From: Phycisphaerales bacterium
Lineage (GTDB): Bacteria; Planctomycetota; Phycisphaerae; Phycisphaerales; UBA1924
NCBI GenBank assembly: GCA_016699835.1
Contig: CP064987.1
Coordinates: forward strand, 2,356,001-2,420,000
Length of the DNA stretch: 64,000 nt
Direction of reading: 5' to 3'
Shown here: positions 53,297 to 63,192 of the stretch, in pieces
How positions within the stretch are numbered: position 1 is the first letter of the stretch
How the letters are laid out: each line of letters opens with the position of its first letter
Notes under the pieces: model-generated
The model's input: only the letters and a program-made list of their open reading frames with translations
Database searches by the model: none
What the model was told of the DNA's origin: nothing
Made by a program: the position numbers and the translations under genes

Positions 53297-53650
53297 TCAC
53301 GAACCCGGAGCGTCGAACCGGCCCAATCGCGCCCAGACACTCCTCGAAAACTCGATCCCCTCGGCGGCAGGGAAGAAACGCTGACCCTCGGCTCGGAGCG
53401 CTGGGGCATGGTGCTCCACGTACGACTCAAACGCGCGCATGTTCGCGAACTCGTACCGGCTCCGGACCCGAATGGGTGCCTGATCCTGGTCCCCGGTCAG
53501 GCGGTCAACCTGGGCCGTTCTCGCCCCGCCCGCCACCACGGCCGCCGCATGCCCGTCGAGCATCCACCGAACATATCGCTCGGCGACGGCTTCATTGGGC
53601 AAAGTCGCCACAACCTCATACACAATGGTGTTCTCGGAACCTTCGCCCAT
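53297..53650 (-). CDS. DUF4286 family protein
   Basis: The 117-aa protein matches DUF4286: IVYEVVATLPNEAVAERYVRWML, RSRYEFANMRAFESYVEHHAPALRAEG and RFFPAAEGIEFSRSVW. Ferredoxin-like fold, unknown role. ATG 53650 is preceded at 6 nt by TACGCT, again leaderless. The sigma factor gene follows 16 bp downstream on the same strand, so they may form an operon. It is divergent from the second sigma gene. Confidence 0.8.
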   Translation of the reverse strand: MGEGSENTIVYEVVATLPNEAVAERYVRWMLDGHAAAVVAGGARTAQVDRLTGDQDQAPIRVRSRYEFANMRAFESYVEHHAPALRAEGQRFFPAAEGIEFSRSVWARLGRFDAPGS

Positions 53651-53662
53651 GCATCCAGCGTA
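53651..53662 (-). promoter_or_regulatory. Candidate leaderless promoter of the DUF4286 gene
   Basis: Minus strand TACGCT (complement of 53657-53662), 6 nt, then ATG. Identical in hexamer and spacing to the boxes at 9083 and 41835. Confidence 0.5.
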
Positions 53663-53717
53663 GTCCGCACACGCCGATCAAATCCCTTCCGGATGAGGCG
53701 CGGGCAAGCAATATCAT

Positions 53718-54353
53718 GTGCCGTTCGGCGTTGAACTCTGGGCGTATGGAGCAACTTTGGACGACTCGCGTCCCCAACACCGTTCTCCCGATTCCGACCT
53801 GCCGAGGTTGCTGCGCGACGCCGCCTCTGGAGATCCGCGTGCCTGGCATGATCTTGTCCAACTCTACAGCAAGCGCGTCTACGCCCTGGCCAAGAGCCGG
53901 TGCCGATCGCACGACGTCGCCGAAGAGATTACCCAGTCTGTCTTCGCGACGCTCGCCGAGCGTCTCGGAAGGCAGGAGTACCAGGAACTGGGCAAGTTCG
54001 AGGCGTGGATCTTCCGGATCACCATCAATCGCGTGCGGGACCACATCCGCCGCCTCAAGCGTCGCCCCGCGTCCGAGCCGATCCACGACGACACGGTCCA
54101 GAGTGAAGACCCCGGCCTTGCCGAGGGAACTCCCGCGCTCGATCGCCTCCGCGAGGCGTTGCACGAACTCCCCGACGCCGATCAGGAGGTCGTGCACCTC
54201 CGCCACTTCGCCCAACTCTCCTTCGCCCAGATGGCGGACCTCCTCGAAGAACCCGTGGGAACGCTCCTCGCCCGCCACCATCGGGCTCTCAAAAAACTCC
54301 GCACCATCCTCGAGCGCGCCGACCAGGGCGCGCGCCAGGAGTTGACGCCATGA
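53718..54353 (+). CDS. ECF-family RNA polymerase sigma factor (second)
   Basis: The 211-aa protein has region 2 (DVAEEITQSVFATLAERLG, FEAWIFRITINRVRDHIRR) and region 4 (LPDADQEVVHLRHFAQLSFAQMADLLEEPVGTLLARHHRALKKL). The start is uncertain: GTG 53718 or TTG 53757. It ends in ATGA overlapping the anti-sigma gene. An ECF sigma followed by an anti-sigma and a secreted coiled-coil protein looks like an envelope-stress unit. Confidence 0.88.
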   Translation: MPFGVELWAYGATLDDSRPQHRSPDSDLPRLLRDAASGDPRAWHDLVQLYSKRVYALAKSRCRSHDVAEEITQSVFATLAERLGRQEYQELGKFEAWIFRITINRVRDHIRRLKRRPASEPIHDDTVQSEDPGLAEGTPALDRLREALHELPDADQEVVHLRHFAQLSFAQMADLLEEPVGTLLARHHRALKKLRTILERADQGARQELTP

Positions 54354-54845
54354 CGAAAATGCCGAACACACCGAACGATCCCGTGCTCATGAACCTCTCG
54401 CCCGACCCGGCGCTCGAGCGGATGCTCGACGCGGCTCGCCGATCAGGAGTCGGTGTCACAGGGTCTCGAGGACCGCGTCGAGCGGGCGACGCTCCCCGTG
54501 CTGCTCGCGTCGCGTGGGCCAGTCGCCGAAGATGCCCCGATCCCGTTCCCCTCGCGGGTGGCGGCGTCGAAGGGTCTGCGTCTGGCGGCGGCCGTCGCGA
54601 TCATCGCCTCGGTCGGTGCGGCGTATCTCGCGATGCGCCCGGCCCACCACACCTCGGGCACGATCATTGCCAAGGGCACCAATCCCGCATCGATCACCGC
54701 CGAGGCCGATCTCGCCAACGCGATCCTCACCGCGCTCGACGACGGCACATCCGAGCAGATCGATCTTCTGTATTCCGACACCGCCCGCCTGCACGACTCG
54801 ATGGGTCAGGGGTGGTCCTCGTTCCTGGATGGAGGCGCCTCGTGA
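54350..54845 (+). pseudogene. Anti-sigma factor gene interrupted by a frameshift near 54440
   Basis: The gene starts at ATG 54350 (ATGA overlap) with MNLSPDPALERMLDA, typical of short anti-sigma proteins, then from about 54438 the natural sequence continues in another frame: LADQESVSQGLEDRVERATL, a TM helix (GLRLAAAVAIIASVGAAYLA) and an end at the TGA 54843. A single extra base, or skipping one, would join them into about 165 aa. Both ends overlap the neighbouring genes as expected for one intact gene. It could be a sequencing error, a real pseudogene or programmed frameshifting. Confidence 0.65.
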
Positions 54846-55849
54846 AGACGCGTGCCACGCTCGCACTGTTCCTCTCGCTCGCCGCGTTCATCGCGCCAAG
54901 CGTCATCGCCCAGCCGGGGCCCGATGCTCCGCCGGCGGAATCTCGTCCGCGACGGGGCCCGGGCCAGAATCCGGGATCCGAGGCGTTCGGTGATCGCGAC
55001 GCGATCGCCGCCCGCCTCGAGCGGCGCCTCCACGAGATCGACCGCGAGCGCGAGCGGCTGGCCGGCGCCATCGAACGTCTGCACACGGGCGAGGATCCCG
55101 CGGGCGTGATGGGAGAGATGAACGAAGGCCGAGGGAACGGGCGCCCCGGCGAAGACAAGCCAAGGTCCTTCCCGCCCCGTGGCAGCGATCACCCCGAGGG
55201 TCCAAACGCCGGATCAGGCGCGCTCCCCGAGATCTCGCCCGAGCAGACGCTGGAGTTCATCCGCGTCGAGGCGCCCCAGGCCGCCGTGTTCCTGGATCGA
55301 TTGAAGGAGCAGTCGCCGTCCTTGCACGACCGCTGGGTATCCCGCCTCACCCCGCGCGTGCGCGAGTTCATGACGCTCAAGGCGACCGATGCCGAGTTGT
55401 ACGAAGTGAAGCGCCGCGAGTGGAAGGCGGGCTGGTCGGTCTTCGCCGCCGCACGCGAGGTCCGCGAGGCTGTCACGGCGGAGTCACCCGACGAGAACGC
55501 GAAAGTTTCGGCGGTGATGAAACTCCGCAGCGCCCTCGCCGAGCACATGGACGCCCGCCTCGAGGGCCAACGTCGCGAGATCCGCGATCTCGAGAATCGC
55601 ATCACGCAACTCCGCGATCGCATGGAGCGCGCCGAGCAGGAGCGCCCCGCACGCATCGACGAGGTCGTCGCCAAGATCACCGATCCGGAGTTCCGCCCCG
55701 AGCGTCTGCTCATGCCGCTCTTCCGTGCCGATCCGGAACAAGGTGAATCCGGCGAGAAGCCCGATGTCCCGCCCCGCCGCTGGCGCGACCGAGGCGAGTC
55801 CGGCCGCACCGGCCCCGGCCGAGACGGGCAGGATCACAAGCCGGAATAA
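54842..55849 (+). CDS. Secreted coiled-coil protein of the second sigma operon
   Basis: The 335-aa protein starts at GTG 54842 (GTGA overlap with the anti-sigma gene) and has a signal peptide (ALFLSLAAFIAPSVIAQ), a Pro/Arg/Gly-rich segment, and two helical coiled-coil regions (about 55-85 and 235-290; RRLHEIDRERERLAGAIERL). The C-terminus is Arg/Pro/Asp-rich and disordered. It is outside the cytoplasmic membrane and may be the sensor or effector of the system. The same frame is open upstream but is not coding there. Confidence 0.7.
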   Translation: MKTRATLALFLSLAAFIAPSVIAQPGPDAPPAESRPRRGPGQNPGSEAFGDRDAIAARLERRLHEIDRERERLAGAIERLHTGEDPAGVMGEMNEGRGNGRPGEDKPRSFPPRGSDHPEGPNAGSGALPEISPEQTLEFIRVEAPQAAVFLDRLKEQSPSLHDRWVSRLTPRVREFMTLKATDAELYEVKRREWKAGWSVFAAAREVREAVTAESPDENAKVSAVMKLRSALAEHMDARLEGQRREIRDLENRITQLRDRMERAEQERPARIDEVVAKITDPEFRPERLLMPLFRADPEQGESGEKPDVPPRRWRDRGESGRTGPGRDGQDHKPE

Positions 55850-55868
55850 TCAGTGTCGTCGTGATCGA

Positions 55869-56243
55869 TCAGGAGACGATCGCGCCCGGTGCCATCTCCG
55901 ACGCCGTCGTGAGCACAACCACGCGACGATCCGGTGCGTCCTTCCCGGCATTGCTCGCCGCAAGGAGCATCCCGCGCGACTCCTCGCCCCGGATCATCCG
56001 CGGCGCCAGATTGGCCACGATGACGATCGTCTTCCCGACGAGATCCTCGAGCGCATAGTGCTCGCGGATCCCGGCACAAATCTGGCGTGGCGTCCCCGAG
56101 CCGTCGTCGACCTGGAGTTTGTACAGGCGGTCCGCCGATGGATGGTTCTCGGCATGCACGATCTTCGCGACACGAAGATCGAGTCTCGCAAACTCCTCGA
56201 AACTCACCACCGCTTTGGTCTCGACACTGCCCGCTTCCGCCAT
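55869..56243 (-). CDS. tRNA-binding OB-fold protein (MetG C-terminal / CsaA-like)
   Basis: The 124-aa protein matches the tRNA-binding domain: FARLDLRVAKIVHAENHPSADRLYKLQVDDG, ICAGIREHYALEDLVGKTIVIVANLAPR and SRGMLLAAS. It is the free-standing version of the domain found at the end of methionyl-tRNA synthetase, sometimes acting as its beta subunit or as a CsaA-like chaperone. GGAG lies 7 nt before ATG 56243. Convergent with the secreted coiled-coil gene. Confidence 0.9.
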   Translation of the reverse strand: MAEAGSVETKAVVSFEEFARLDLRVAKIVHAENHPSADRLYKLQVDDGSGTPRQICAGIREHYALEDLVGKTIVIVANLAPRMIRGEESRGMLLAASNAGKDAPDRRVVVLTTASEMAPGAIVS

Positions 56244-56335
56244 CGCTCGTCTCCAAACTCGGAATCAGTTCGCCGGCCCATCGGCGACCGGCGCCGAGGC
56301 TCTCAAACGCACCGATGATAGTCGAACACCACGGT

Positions 56336-59300
56336 CTACCGGGCCTCGCACGTCCACCAGCCGTCTCTGAAGACATCGAGCGTCGGCTCGACCTCGAAGA
56401 CCTTGGGCACTTCCCTGGGGTCGGGATCGAGGAGGACCTCGCCATGATCAACACTCAGTTGGGCCGACCACGAGCGTTGATCGCCGTGCAACAGCCACGA
56501 CTCGAAGCGCAGGTGCGACGCGAGTTGTCGCGTGGACAGCGTCGGCCCCGGAAGCCCATTGCAGATGGGGCACAGGCGCGTGTCGAACCCGTCGCCGCCC
56601 GGCCGTGCGCGGCGGACAACGCGGTCGTTCGCGCACTCGGTGCAAGGCCAGGCCCGGGCCTCGCGGTCGAACCATCGCACACCTCCCGGGAAGTCCGAAT
56701 CGCGGAGCAAACGATCGAGCCGCATCAGCGTGGAGCGGACCTCGGCGTCCTGCAGGATCCGCCGCGCCTGGATGCCCTCGCCCGATCGGATCAAACCAAT
56801 AAGCGACGCGAGGCGATAGCCAAGTCCATCTTCGGAGAAATCCGTCTCGCCGCGCGGGATGAGGATCGGCTGGTGCCTCGCGTCGAGCGACCGTGCGAGG
56901 GCCGACAGCCAGCGCGTGTGCGCCACGCGTCCGCTCACGTCGGCAAGCCCCAGACATGCCGACGCCGCCAGTTCTCGCCCCGCGGGTGAATCGTCGGCAT
57001 GCGTGAACGCGAGCGTGTACAGACGAATCGCAAGACGGCGCGTGCCCACGTCATCACCCGCAGCATCGGCGACCTCCTCGGCGAGCAGGAAGTACCCTCG
57101 AGCCTCGCTCGGCGAGAGTTCGCCCAATCGCCCTGCCCAAGGCGTGATCGCTTCACGCTCGACCTCGTCGAAGGCCGAGGTGATGAGGCGTCGCGGTGGG
57201 GCGGGTGCTGGCGCGGCGGTTCCGTCTTCGGGCGAGGTTTCGGGAGTTGGGTTCGACGTGGCCGAGCGCGGCGTGGTGTCCGCGGACGCATCCGCCGACG
57301 CCGGCGTCGCGGGTTGGACCGCGGCATCAGGCCCGTTCATCCCGAGCACATAGGTCACCCCAGCTCCCGATCCCGAAGGACCGCCGGCCTGGGCCATGGA
57401 TGACGGCGCGCCGCCCAGCCGCACCTGCCACAGCCTCGCGTGCGCGAGTTCGCCCGCAAGGATCTGCTCGACAACGTGCGTCGCGGTGCGCCGCGACACG
57501 CCAAGGTCGTCGAGCACGTCACGGATCGCCCCGGAGTCGCCGGGCCTCTCGATCGAGATCGTGTACGCCAGGAGTTCGGCGATCGTGACCTGGTGGGCGG
57601 CATACCGCTGGGCCGGACCCTCGGCCAGGCGCAATCGGGCTGACGCGCGGGCCTCGATGTCGCGGATCGAGAGTGCCTCGACCCCCGTCGGCGTGTGCCG
57701 ATCCGCCTCGAGCCGCCACGCCGCCACGAGCGCGTCCGCGGCCTGATCCGCAGGCTCGACCGACAACGGAATTGGATCGTTCGCCGTTGGTGTGGCGCCG
57801 GACACGCTGGGTTTCACGGGACGGATGCCCATCGCGGTCTCGGTTCGCGAGCGCGCCGAGGCGGCGAGCGCCATTGCCTGAGCATCCACGCCTTGCAGTT
57901 CATCAGACCCGGCGGAGAGTTCGAGGAGCCGCTCGACGAGTCCGCGTCTGGCCATCGCACGGAAAGACGGATCACGTGGCGCAGGGAGGAGCGTGCGGCT
58001 CATCCGCTCGAAGAAGTTCGCGTTGTCACGCGTCAGCGGCGCGAGCGCCGTCGCGTCGAGACACGCCAGCACGAACGCCGGATGCCCGGAGTTCCGCGCC
58101 ACCACGCGAGTCGCTGCCTGACGCAACGCAGAGTTCCCCTTGAGCGCGTCGTCCACGATCACCCGAGCCTCGGCCTCGGCCAGGGCGTCGCTCGAGGGCG
58201 CATATGACGCCAGGAGTTCGCCGCGCACACGCGGATCTCGCGTCGACTGATACTGCACAAGCCACGGGCCAGAACCCGTCGGCGCGTTGAGGCGCAGCGT
58301 GTACGAGACCGAGGTTCCGGCCCACGCGCCCGAGGGCGAGCCGGAGAGTTGGATCTGTGTCGGGTCGCCTGATTTCGTGGAGATGGTCTCCCCGGCCCAC
58401 GCGAGAGCCGCATCCGCCGACAGTCTCGACAGCGTCGCCGCCCGATCGAGTGTCTCGCTCAACTTCGGATTGAGCGTCGTGTCGGCACCGATCACGCCCG
58501 GCGCTCGCGCGAGCCACGCGTCGATCAACTCCTGCCGGCCCTTGCCGGGATCAAGCCCCCACGCCGTGCGCAAACGATCGCGAACTTCCGCCCTCGCGAT
58601 CGGGCCCGCCGACGCCCCGAGCACCATGGAGACGTCAAAGCCATCCCCCGAGGCAAAGTCGAGGAGCGACGACGTCACCGCGTGCAGATCCGCCTCGCTG
58701 ATCGTCGCGTCGTCGAACCATCGGATGAGCGACGTGCGTGCCCCCTGCCCCGCGCTCCACGAGGACGCTCGAGCAAGTCGTCCAATCGCGTCGAAGACGC
58801 CCTTGCTCAGCGTCGGCTCCTTGGGCCCGCGCATCAGTTGTTCCATCGCCGTCAGCGCGACGCGATCGTGCTCCAGGGGCGAGAGCCCGAGCGCGTCCAG
58901 CCCCATGAGCCACTGGTCGTAGGCGAGCGTGACTTCTGACGATCGCCCCTCGATGGTCTCGCCGCTGGGGACGAGTCGAGCGGAGACGATCGCCATCGCC
59001 GCGATCGCGCCGGCCTGGAACGATCCCTCGCGCACGTGCAACCCCGCGAGGCCCGGCCCCCCCATGCGCGACCGGATCTCGCCCATGACCCACGTGGGAA
59101 GGTCACGCTCGCGCGACAGCCGCGCTCCAAGCCCGCACGCCCAGATCGCCGGCAGAACGTCGTCCGCGGTGAGCACCGAAGCCGCCCCCGTCGCGCTCGA
59201 CGCCGCTGAGAGCCGGTCCAGGGGCTGGAGCGCCGAGTCGATCACGCGAACGCACAACTCACGCCGATCGGAGACGCGATACAGCGACTCGATGATCGCA

Positions 59301-60445
59301 CTCTGCACCGCGATCGATCGATCCAAAGGCGACCGAACCCACACCCGCCCCGCACGCTCGCACACACGTGCCAGGCGCGCCACCGCAGCCTCGGTATCGG
59401 TCTCCAACTCGCTGCGGATCGCTTGAATCTCACGCACCAGTCCGTCCATCGTCTGGCGAGAGGCATCCTCGGACGGTGCCGAAGACTCCGTCGATGGCGT
59501 CGTCTTTGGCGTCGAAGTGGGGAAGTACTCCTTTGGCTTCGTGGCGTTCGTGGACGAACTCGACGTGCTGTCGGCCGCAGTTGTTCCATCGATCGGCGTC
59601 GTGCCCGTCGATCGTGCCGTCGAGCCTCCGCGCATCGACGAGAGATACACGACAACACCTACCGCGACGACCACGACCGCGACGAGCAGCACGCCCGCCA
59701 CCATGAGCATCGAGCGCACAGGGTCGGCTTGCTCGAGTTCCTCTGGATACACCTCATCGAGAGGGATTGGCGGAGTTGGTACCGCTCCACCCATCTCGGC
59801 AAACGCCGTCGGACGTGGCTGACTCACCTGCACGTCTGACCCGAGGTCGCCTGTCGATGGCTGGAGTGCTGTGGCATCGCTCCTCTGATGCGGCGGCGCG
59901 GTGTGCATCGAACTCCTATGCGACGAACTCGGCGCGGCATAAGTGGCGGGGTTCGCGTGCGCCGGTGCAGAGGCCGCTGAGCGCACTCCCTGCACCGCTG
60001 GCACCGCAAGCCCCGTCGCCAGGCGCTGGATCGACCCCATCAGTTCCGGGGCCGACACGCCCACGGTCTGGGCCACAAGCAGCAGCCGATGCAGCGACGA
60101 TCGGTTCCACCCGCCAAACTGCGCGAGCGTGGCGATGACGGCATGGTCCATCCGTCGCTGGGCCGCTTCGCGGACATCAACAGCGCTCTCCCCCACTGTG
60201 GGGCCACTCATCGCGGGCGCACTCTCGAGCAACTGCGCCGCCGCCGCGTGCAGCGCCAGCCGAACCTCATGGGCCTCACCCGTCGCGCCCTCGGGATGAG
60301 CCGCGAGCATCGACAGGCGTGTCTCGAGCGCGCGGATGATCGACCCTTCCGTGCACGACTCGGGCGCGATCCCCAGGAGCGCGAACGGCCCTTCCATCGC
60401 CTCGCCACCAAAGAACCGCTCGATCGCGTTCGAGGGACCCATCAT
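56336..60445 (-). CDS. Very large membrane protein with a J-like N-terminus and C-terminal zinc ribbon
   Basis: The 1369-aa protein has an N-terminal J-domain-like helix bundle without HPD (FALLGIAPESCTEGSIIRAL), a Pro/Ser-rich linker, one TM helix (about 243-270) and a long helical-repeat outer part (about 300-1240). Near the C-terminus are C-x-x-C pairs (CTEC near 1265, CPIC near 1291), a zinc ribbon. I do not recognise the whole family. ATGA overlap with the 916-aa gene and, through it, with the ExbD pair. May be the main structural part of an energised envelope machine. Confidence 0.75.
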   Translation of the reverse strand: MMGPSNAIERFFGGEAMEGPFALLGIAPESCTEGSIIRALETRLSMLAAHPEGATGEAHEVRLALHAAAAQLLESAPAMSGPTVGESAVDVREAAQRRMDHAVIATLAQFGGWNRSSLHRLLLVAQTVGVSAPELMGSIQRLATGLAVPAVQGVRSAASAPAHANPATYAAPSSSHRSSMHTAPPHQRSDATALQPSTGDLGSDVQVSQPRPTAFAEMGGAVPTPPIPLDEVYPEELEQADPVRSMLMVAGVLLVAVVVVAVGVVVYLSSMRGGSTARSTGTTPIDGTTAADSTSSSSTNATKPKEYFPTSTPKTTPSTESSAPSEDASRQTMDGLVREIQAIRSELETDTEAAVARLARVCERAGRVWVRSPLDRSIAVQSAIIESLYRVSDRRELCVRVIDSALQPLDRLSAASSATGAASVLTADDVLPAIWACGLGARLSRERDLPTWVMGEIRSRMGGPGLAGLHVREGSFQAGAIAAMAIVSARLVPSGETIEGRSSEVTLAYDQWLMGLDALGLSPLEHDRVALTAMEQLMRGPKEPTLSKGVFDAIGRLARASSWSAGQGARTSLIRWFDDATISEADLHAVTSSLLDFASGDGFDVSMVLGASAGPIARAEVRDRLRTAWGLDPGKGRQELIDAWLARAPGVIGADTTLNPKLSETLDRAATLSRLSADAALAWAGETISTKSGDPTQIQLSGSPSGAWAGTSVSYTLRLNAPTGSGPWLVQYQSTRDPRVRGELLASYAPSSDALAEAEARVIVDDALKGNSALRQAATRVVARNSGHPAFVLACLDATALAPLTRDNANFFERMSRTLLPAPRDPSFRAMARRGLVERLLELSAGSDELQGVDAQAMALAASARSRTETAMGIRPVKPSVSGATPTANDPIPLSVEPADQAADALVAAWRLEADRHTPTGVEALSIRDIEARASARLRLAEGPAQRYAAHQVTIAELLAYTISIERPGDSGAIRDVLDDLGVSRRTATHVVEQILAGELAHARLWQVRLGGAPSSMAQAGGPSGSGAGVTYVLGMNGPDAAVQPATPASADASADTTPRSATSNPTPETSPEDGTAAPAPAPPRRLITSAFDEVEREAITPWAGRLGELSPSEARGYFLLAEEVADAAGDDVGTRRLAIRLYTLAFTHADDSPAGRELAASACLGLADVSGRVAHTRWLSALARSLDARHQPILIPRGETDFSEDGLGYRLASLIGLIRSGEGIQARRILQDAEVRSTLMRLDRLLRDSDFPGGVRWFDREARAWPCTECANDRVVRRARPGGDGFDTRLCPICNGLPGPTLSTRQLASHLRFESWLLHGDQRSWSAQLSVDHGEVLLDPDPREVPKVFEVEPTLDVFRDGWWTCEAR

Positions 60446-63192
60446 CGGGCACCTCCGCTCGAAGGTAATGGAGTCTTCGGTCCACCACCCGCACCCGTTC
60501 CGTTTGTGCCCGGCGTCGCGGGTGCCGCGCCAGCCGGCGGCGCATCAGGAATCTCCACCTCGAGCATCCTGAACTTCGCGTCCCACGGGTCAGGTCCATA
60601 GTTCGGATAGAGCAGCACGTGCTGCTTCATCGCCTCGCGGGCCGCCGAAGCGTCGATCTTCGCGAGCAACCGAATCGTGTGATACCGCGCCTCGAACCAA
60701 TCCTTGGAGCCCTCGGCCAACCCGCTCGAAAGATCACGCCACGCCCCCTGCGCGCCGCGAACGTCGCCCGTGCTCTCCAGGAGCGTGCCAAGCCGGCGCA
60801 AGGTCTCGGCGGTGCGTGTCCCGGCCTTCAACGCCTCCTGATCGAGCGCGATCGCGCGGTCGCGCATCAGTTCGTCGTGATCGCTCTCCCAGATCGCCGC
60901 CGCTGCGCTCGCCACGCGATCACGCACCACAGACCGGGTCGCCTCGTTCCCCGCGCCGAGTTGTTCGAGGATCATCAGCCCGTGCCGGACGACGTCGCGC
61001 GCCGCATCGATCGAGCCCGGGTTCACACGCCACTGGTCGGTCGCGCGCTTGTACAGCAGTTGATCCGCGGCCCGCGCGAACGCCCCGCCCTGCTCACGCA
61101 GAAACGCCAACTCGCGCTCCACACGATCCTCGGCCCGCCTCGCCATCGCGATCTGCAACCGCCGATACGCGAGTTCCGGCTCCACCGACGAGATGTCCAT
61201 CGTGTGGAAACTCGCCACCGTCTCCACCGTGTGCACCATCTCCTCGGCCTTGTCCACATCGCCCGACCCACTCGCCAGGAGCGCGTCGGCAATCTGTCGA
61301 GCCAGGATCACCACCTGCTGGGCGGCGTCACGCGAAGGCTCCTCCGTCCCCGATGACGCCCGCGTCGCGAGCAGTCGCAGCACGGGGAGCGAGACCTCCA
61401 CAAACCGCGAAGCCGAAAACTCCCGATCCGAAGCGGCACTCCGCCGGTACGCACGATACAGCAGACGCGACGCCTGCAACCGCGACGCCTCATACGTCGG
61501 TGCGTCCGGCGCCACCCCCAGCAGCACCTTCAGCACCTCCTCCTCGCTCATCAGTTCCGTCCCGCTCTGACGCAGGAGCAACCGCACGGCATTGTCCGTC
61601 GCGGGATAGTTCTTGAGATACAGAACCGCCAGCCGATCCCGCTCCTTCGCGAGCGAAGGCTTCCCACGCTCGATCCCCATGTCCAGCGCGACGATCGCGA
61701 ACCACAGCGCGTCCCGACGAACGCCCCCGGCCTCGCTCGTCGTCGCGTCGTACGCCCGCGTGAACGCCTCGGCAGCCTCGCCAAAGTCCCCCGCATAGAA
61801 CCGCGCCAGCCCGATCCGCGTCCGCACCCTGGAGTGCTCGCTCGCGAACTTCTCCGCGTCCGACGACCCGATCGCCGACTCCAGAATCTTCGCCGAGTCG
61901 CGATACTCGTTCGCGACCGACACTCGAGCCGTCGGCGCGTCCGGGTCCTCGCCAACCTTGTGCATGGTTCGTGCGCGATCGAAGGACTGGAGCCCGCGCA
62001 CATAGAGCACGACGAACCCCTCGCTCCCGATCGGGGCCGTGCCATACTTCGCGACCAGATCAAGCACGTGCCCGATCTCGCCCCTCGCGATGAGCGCCCC
62101 GAACCCCAACTGCGTGAGGTCGTCGATCATCCGCTTGGTCCCGCCCGAGACGCCCTTCGCCGTCGCGCCCTCGAGCGCGAGCACCGCCACCAACCGTGCC
62201 TCCGAAAGGGTCAACTCGCGTTGCACGCCGTCATGGTCCTCGCGCAGCCGCCGCTCCAGGAGCACCATCGCGTCGCTCCACCGCTTGGCGCCCGCGAGCA
62301 CGACCATGCGCCTCCCAAAGATCTGCTCCGCCACACCAACCGGCACGCCCGACTCCCCCGCGACCTCGTCCAGCCAGCGCAGCGCCTCGACGTCGTTCCC
62401 CTGCATCGATTGGCATAGCGCCGCGCCCACCGACGCCCGAGCCACGTGCTCATGGACCAGCAGCGATCGGGGCAAGCGATCCAGAGTCGGCGGTTTGCCG
62501 GGCGTCGCGTTCAGAATCACACCAAAGTCGACAAGCGCCGACGCGATCGTGCCCGACGAACCCGTCAACTCCGCCTTGTAGTACTTCACCCACCCCGAGT
62601 AATACTTCGCCAACGACCGAAGCCGCCGGGCGTCCTCCAGGTCGCTCCGCACCTCGGCAAGCACGCTGTCGGTCGCCCGCTCCTGGCGCGACTCAAGAGA
62701 CGCCACACGCCGATCGACTTTGTCGCCGACCTCACGGAAGATCACCGCCGCGCGATCGAGCACATCCTTCGCCTCGGCCACCTCGGCCTCCGTCGCTAGC
62801 CGCAGCCGATGCCGCTCGGCGATCTCCTCGCCCCGAAAATACGTCGCCTTCGCCAGATCCAATCGCAACTCAAACGTCTCGGCCCCCGGCACGCGGCGCA
62901 TCAGATCTTCGGCCTGCGCTTCCACAAGCGCCCGCTCCTTCGGGTCTTGCACATTCGAGAGCAGCCTCACATACAACCTCCCGAGTTCCTCCGCCGCCCG
63001 AACGCGATCGGCCTCCACGCTCGTCGCAAGTCGCGCCCGAAGGTGCGCCCCCAAAACGCGATCCAACCCGCGATCCCGGAGATACTGCTCGAGCCGCGCA
63101 TCCCCGGAAACCTGCGCCACAGCCGCGGAGGCGAGCACCGCCCACGCGCCAAGTCCAACGAGTTGGATCCAGGCTCTACTTCGCGGGGACAT
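60442..63192 (-). CDS. Secreted helical-repeat (TPR-like) protein of the ExbD operon
   Basis: The 916-aa protein has a signal peptide (SRAWIQLVGLGAWAVLASAAVAQ) and a long alpha-helical solenoid (TPR-like repeats such as RIGLARFYAGDFGEAAEAF and EALKAGTRTAETLRRLG). The C-terminal 40 residues are Pro/Gly/Ala-rich. It overlaps the upstream ExbD gene by 17 bp and the downstream giant gene by 4 bp. Likely works in the periplasm with the ExbD proteins; mechanism unknown. Confidence 0.75.
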   Translation of the reverse strand: MSPRSRAWIQLVGLGAWAVLASAAVAQVSGDARLEQYLRDRGLDRVLGAHLRARLATSVEADRVRAAEELGRLYVRLLSNVQDPKERALVEAQAEDLMRRVPGAETFELRLDLAKATYFRGEEIAERHRLRLATEAEVAEAKDVLDRAAVIFREVGDKVDRRVASLESRQERATDSVLAEVRSDLEDARRLRSLAKYYSGWVKYYKAELTGSSGTIASALVDFGVILNATPGKPPTLDRLPRSLLVHEHVARASVGAALCQSMQGNDVEALRWLDEVAGESGVPVGVAEQIFGRRMVVLAGAKRWSDAMVLLERRLREDHDGVQRELTLSEARLVAVLALEGATAKGVSGGTKRMIDDLTQLGFGALIARGEIGHVLDLVAKYGTAPIGSEGFVVLYVRGLQSFDRARTMHKVGEDPDAPTARVSVANEYRDSAKILESAIGSSDAEKFASEHSRVRTRIGLARFYAGDFGEAAEAFTRAYDATTSEAGGVRRDALWFAIVALDMGIERGKPSLAKERDRLAVLYLKNYPATDNAVRLLLRQSGTELMSEEEVLKVLLGVAPDAPTYEASRLQASRLLYRAYRRSAASDREFSASRFVEVSLPVLRLLATRASSGTEEPSRDAAQQVVILARQIADALLASGSGDVDKAEEMVHTVETVASFHTMDISSVEPELAYRRLQIAMARRAEDRVERELAFLREQGGAFARAADQLLYKRATDQWRVNPGSIDAARDVVRHGLMILEQLGAGNEATRSVVRDRVASAAAAIWESDHDELMRDRAIALDQEALKAGTRTAETLRRLGTLLESTGDVRGAQGAWRDLSSGLAEGSKDWFEARYHTIRLLAKIDASAAREAMKQHVLLYPNYGPDPWDAKFRMLEVEIPDAPPAGAAPATPGTNGTGAGGGPKTPLPSSGGAR

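Noticed and set aside
54350..55849. One continuous 499-codon gene
   Set aside because: Its middle part is not protein-like, while the +1 frame there gives an anti-sigma TM protein; the last part starts at GTG 54842 with a signal peptide.
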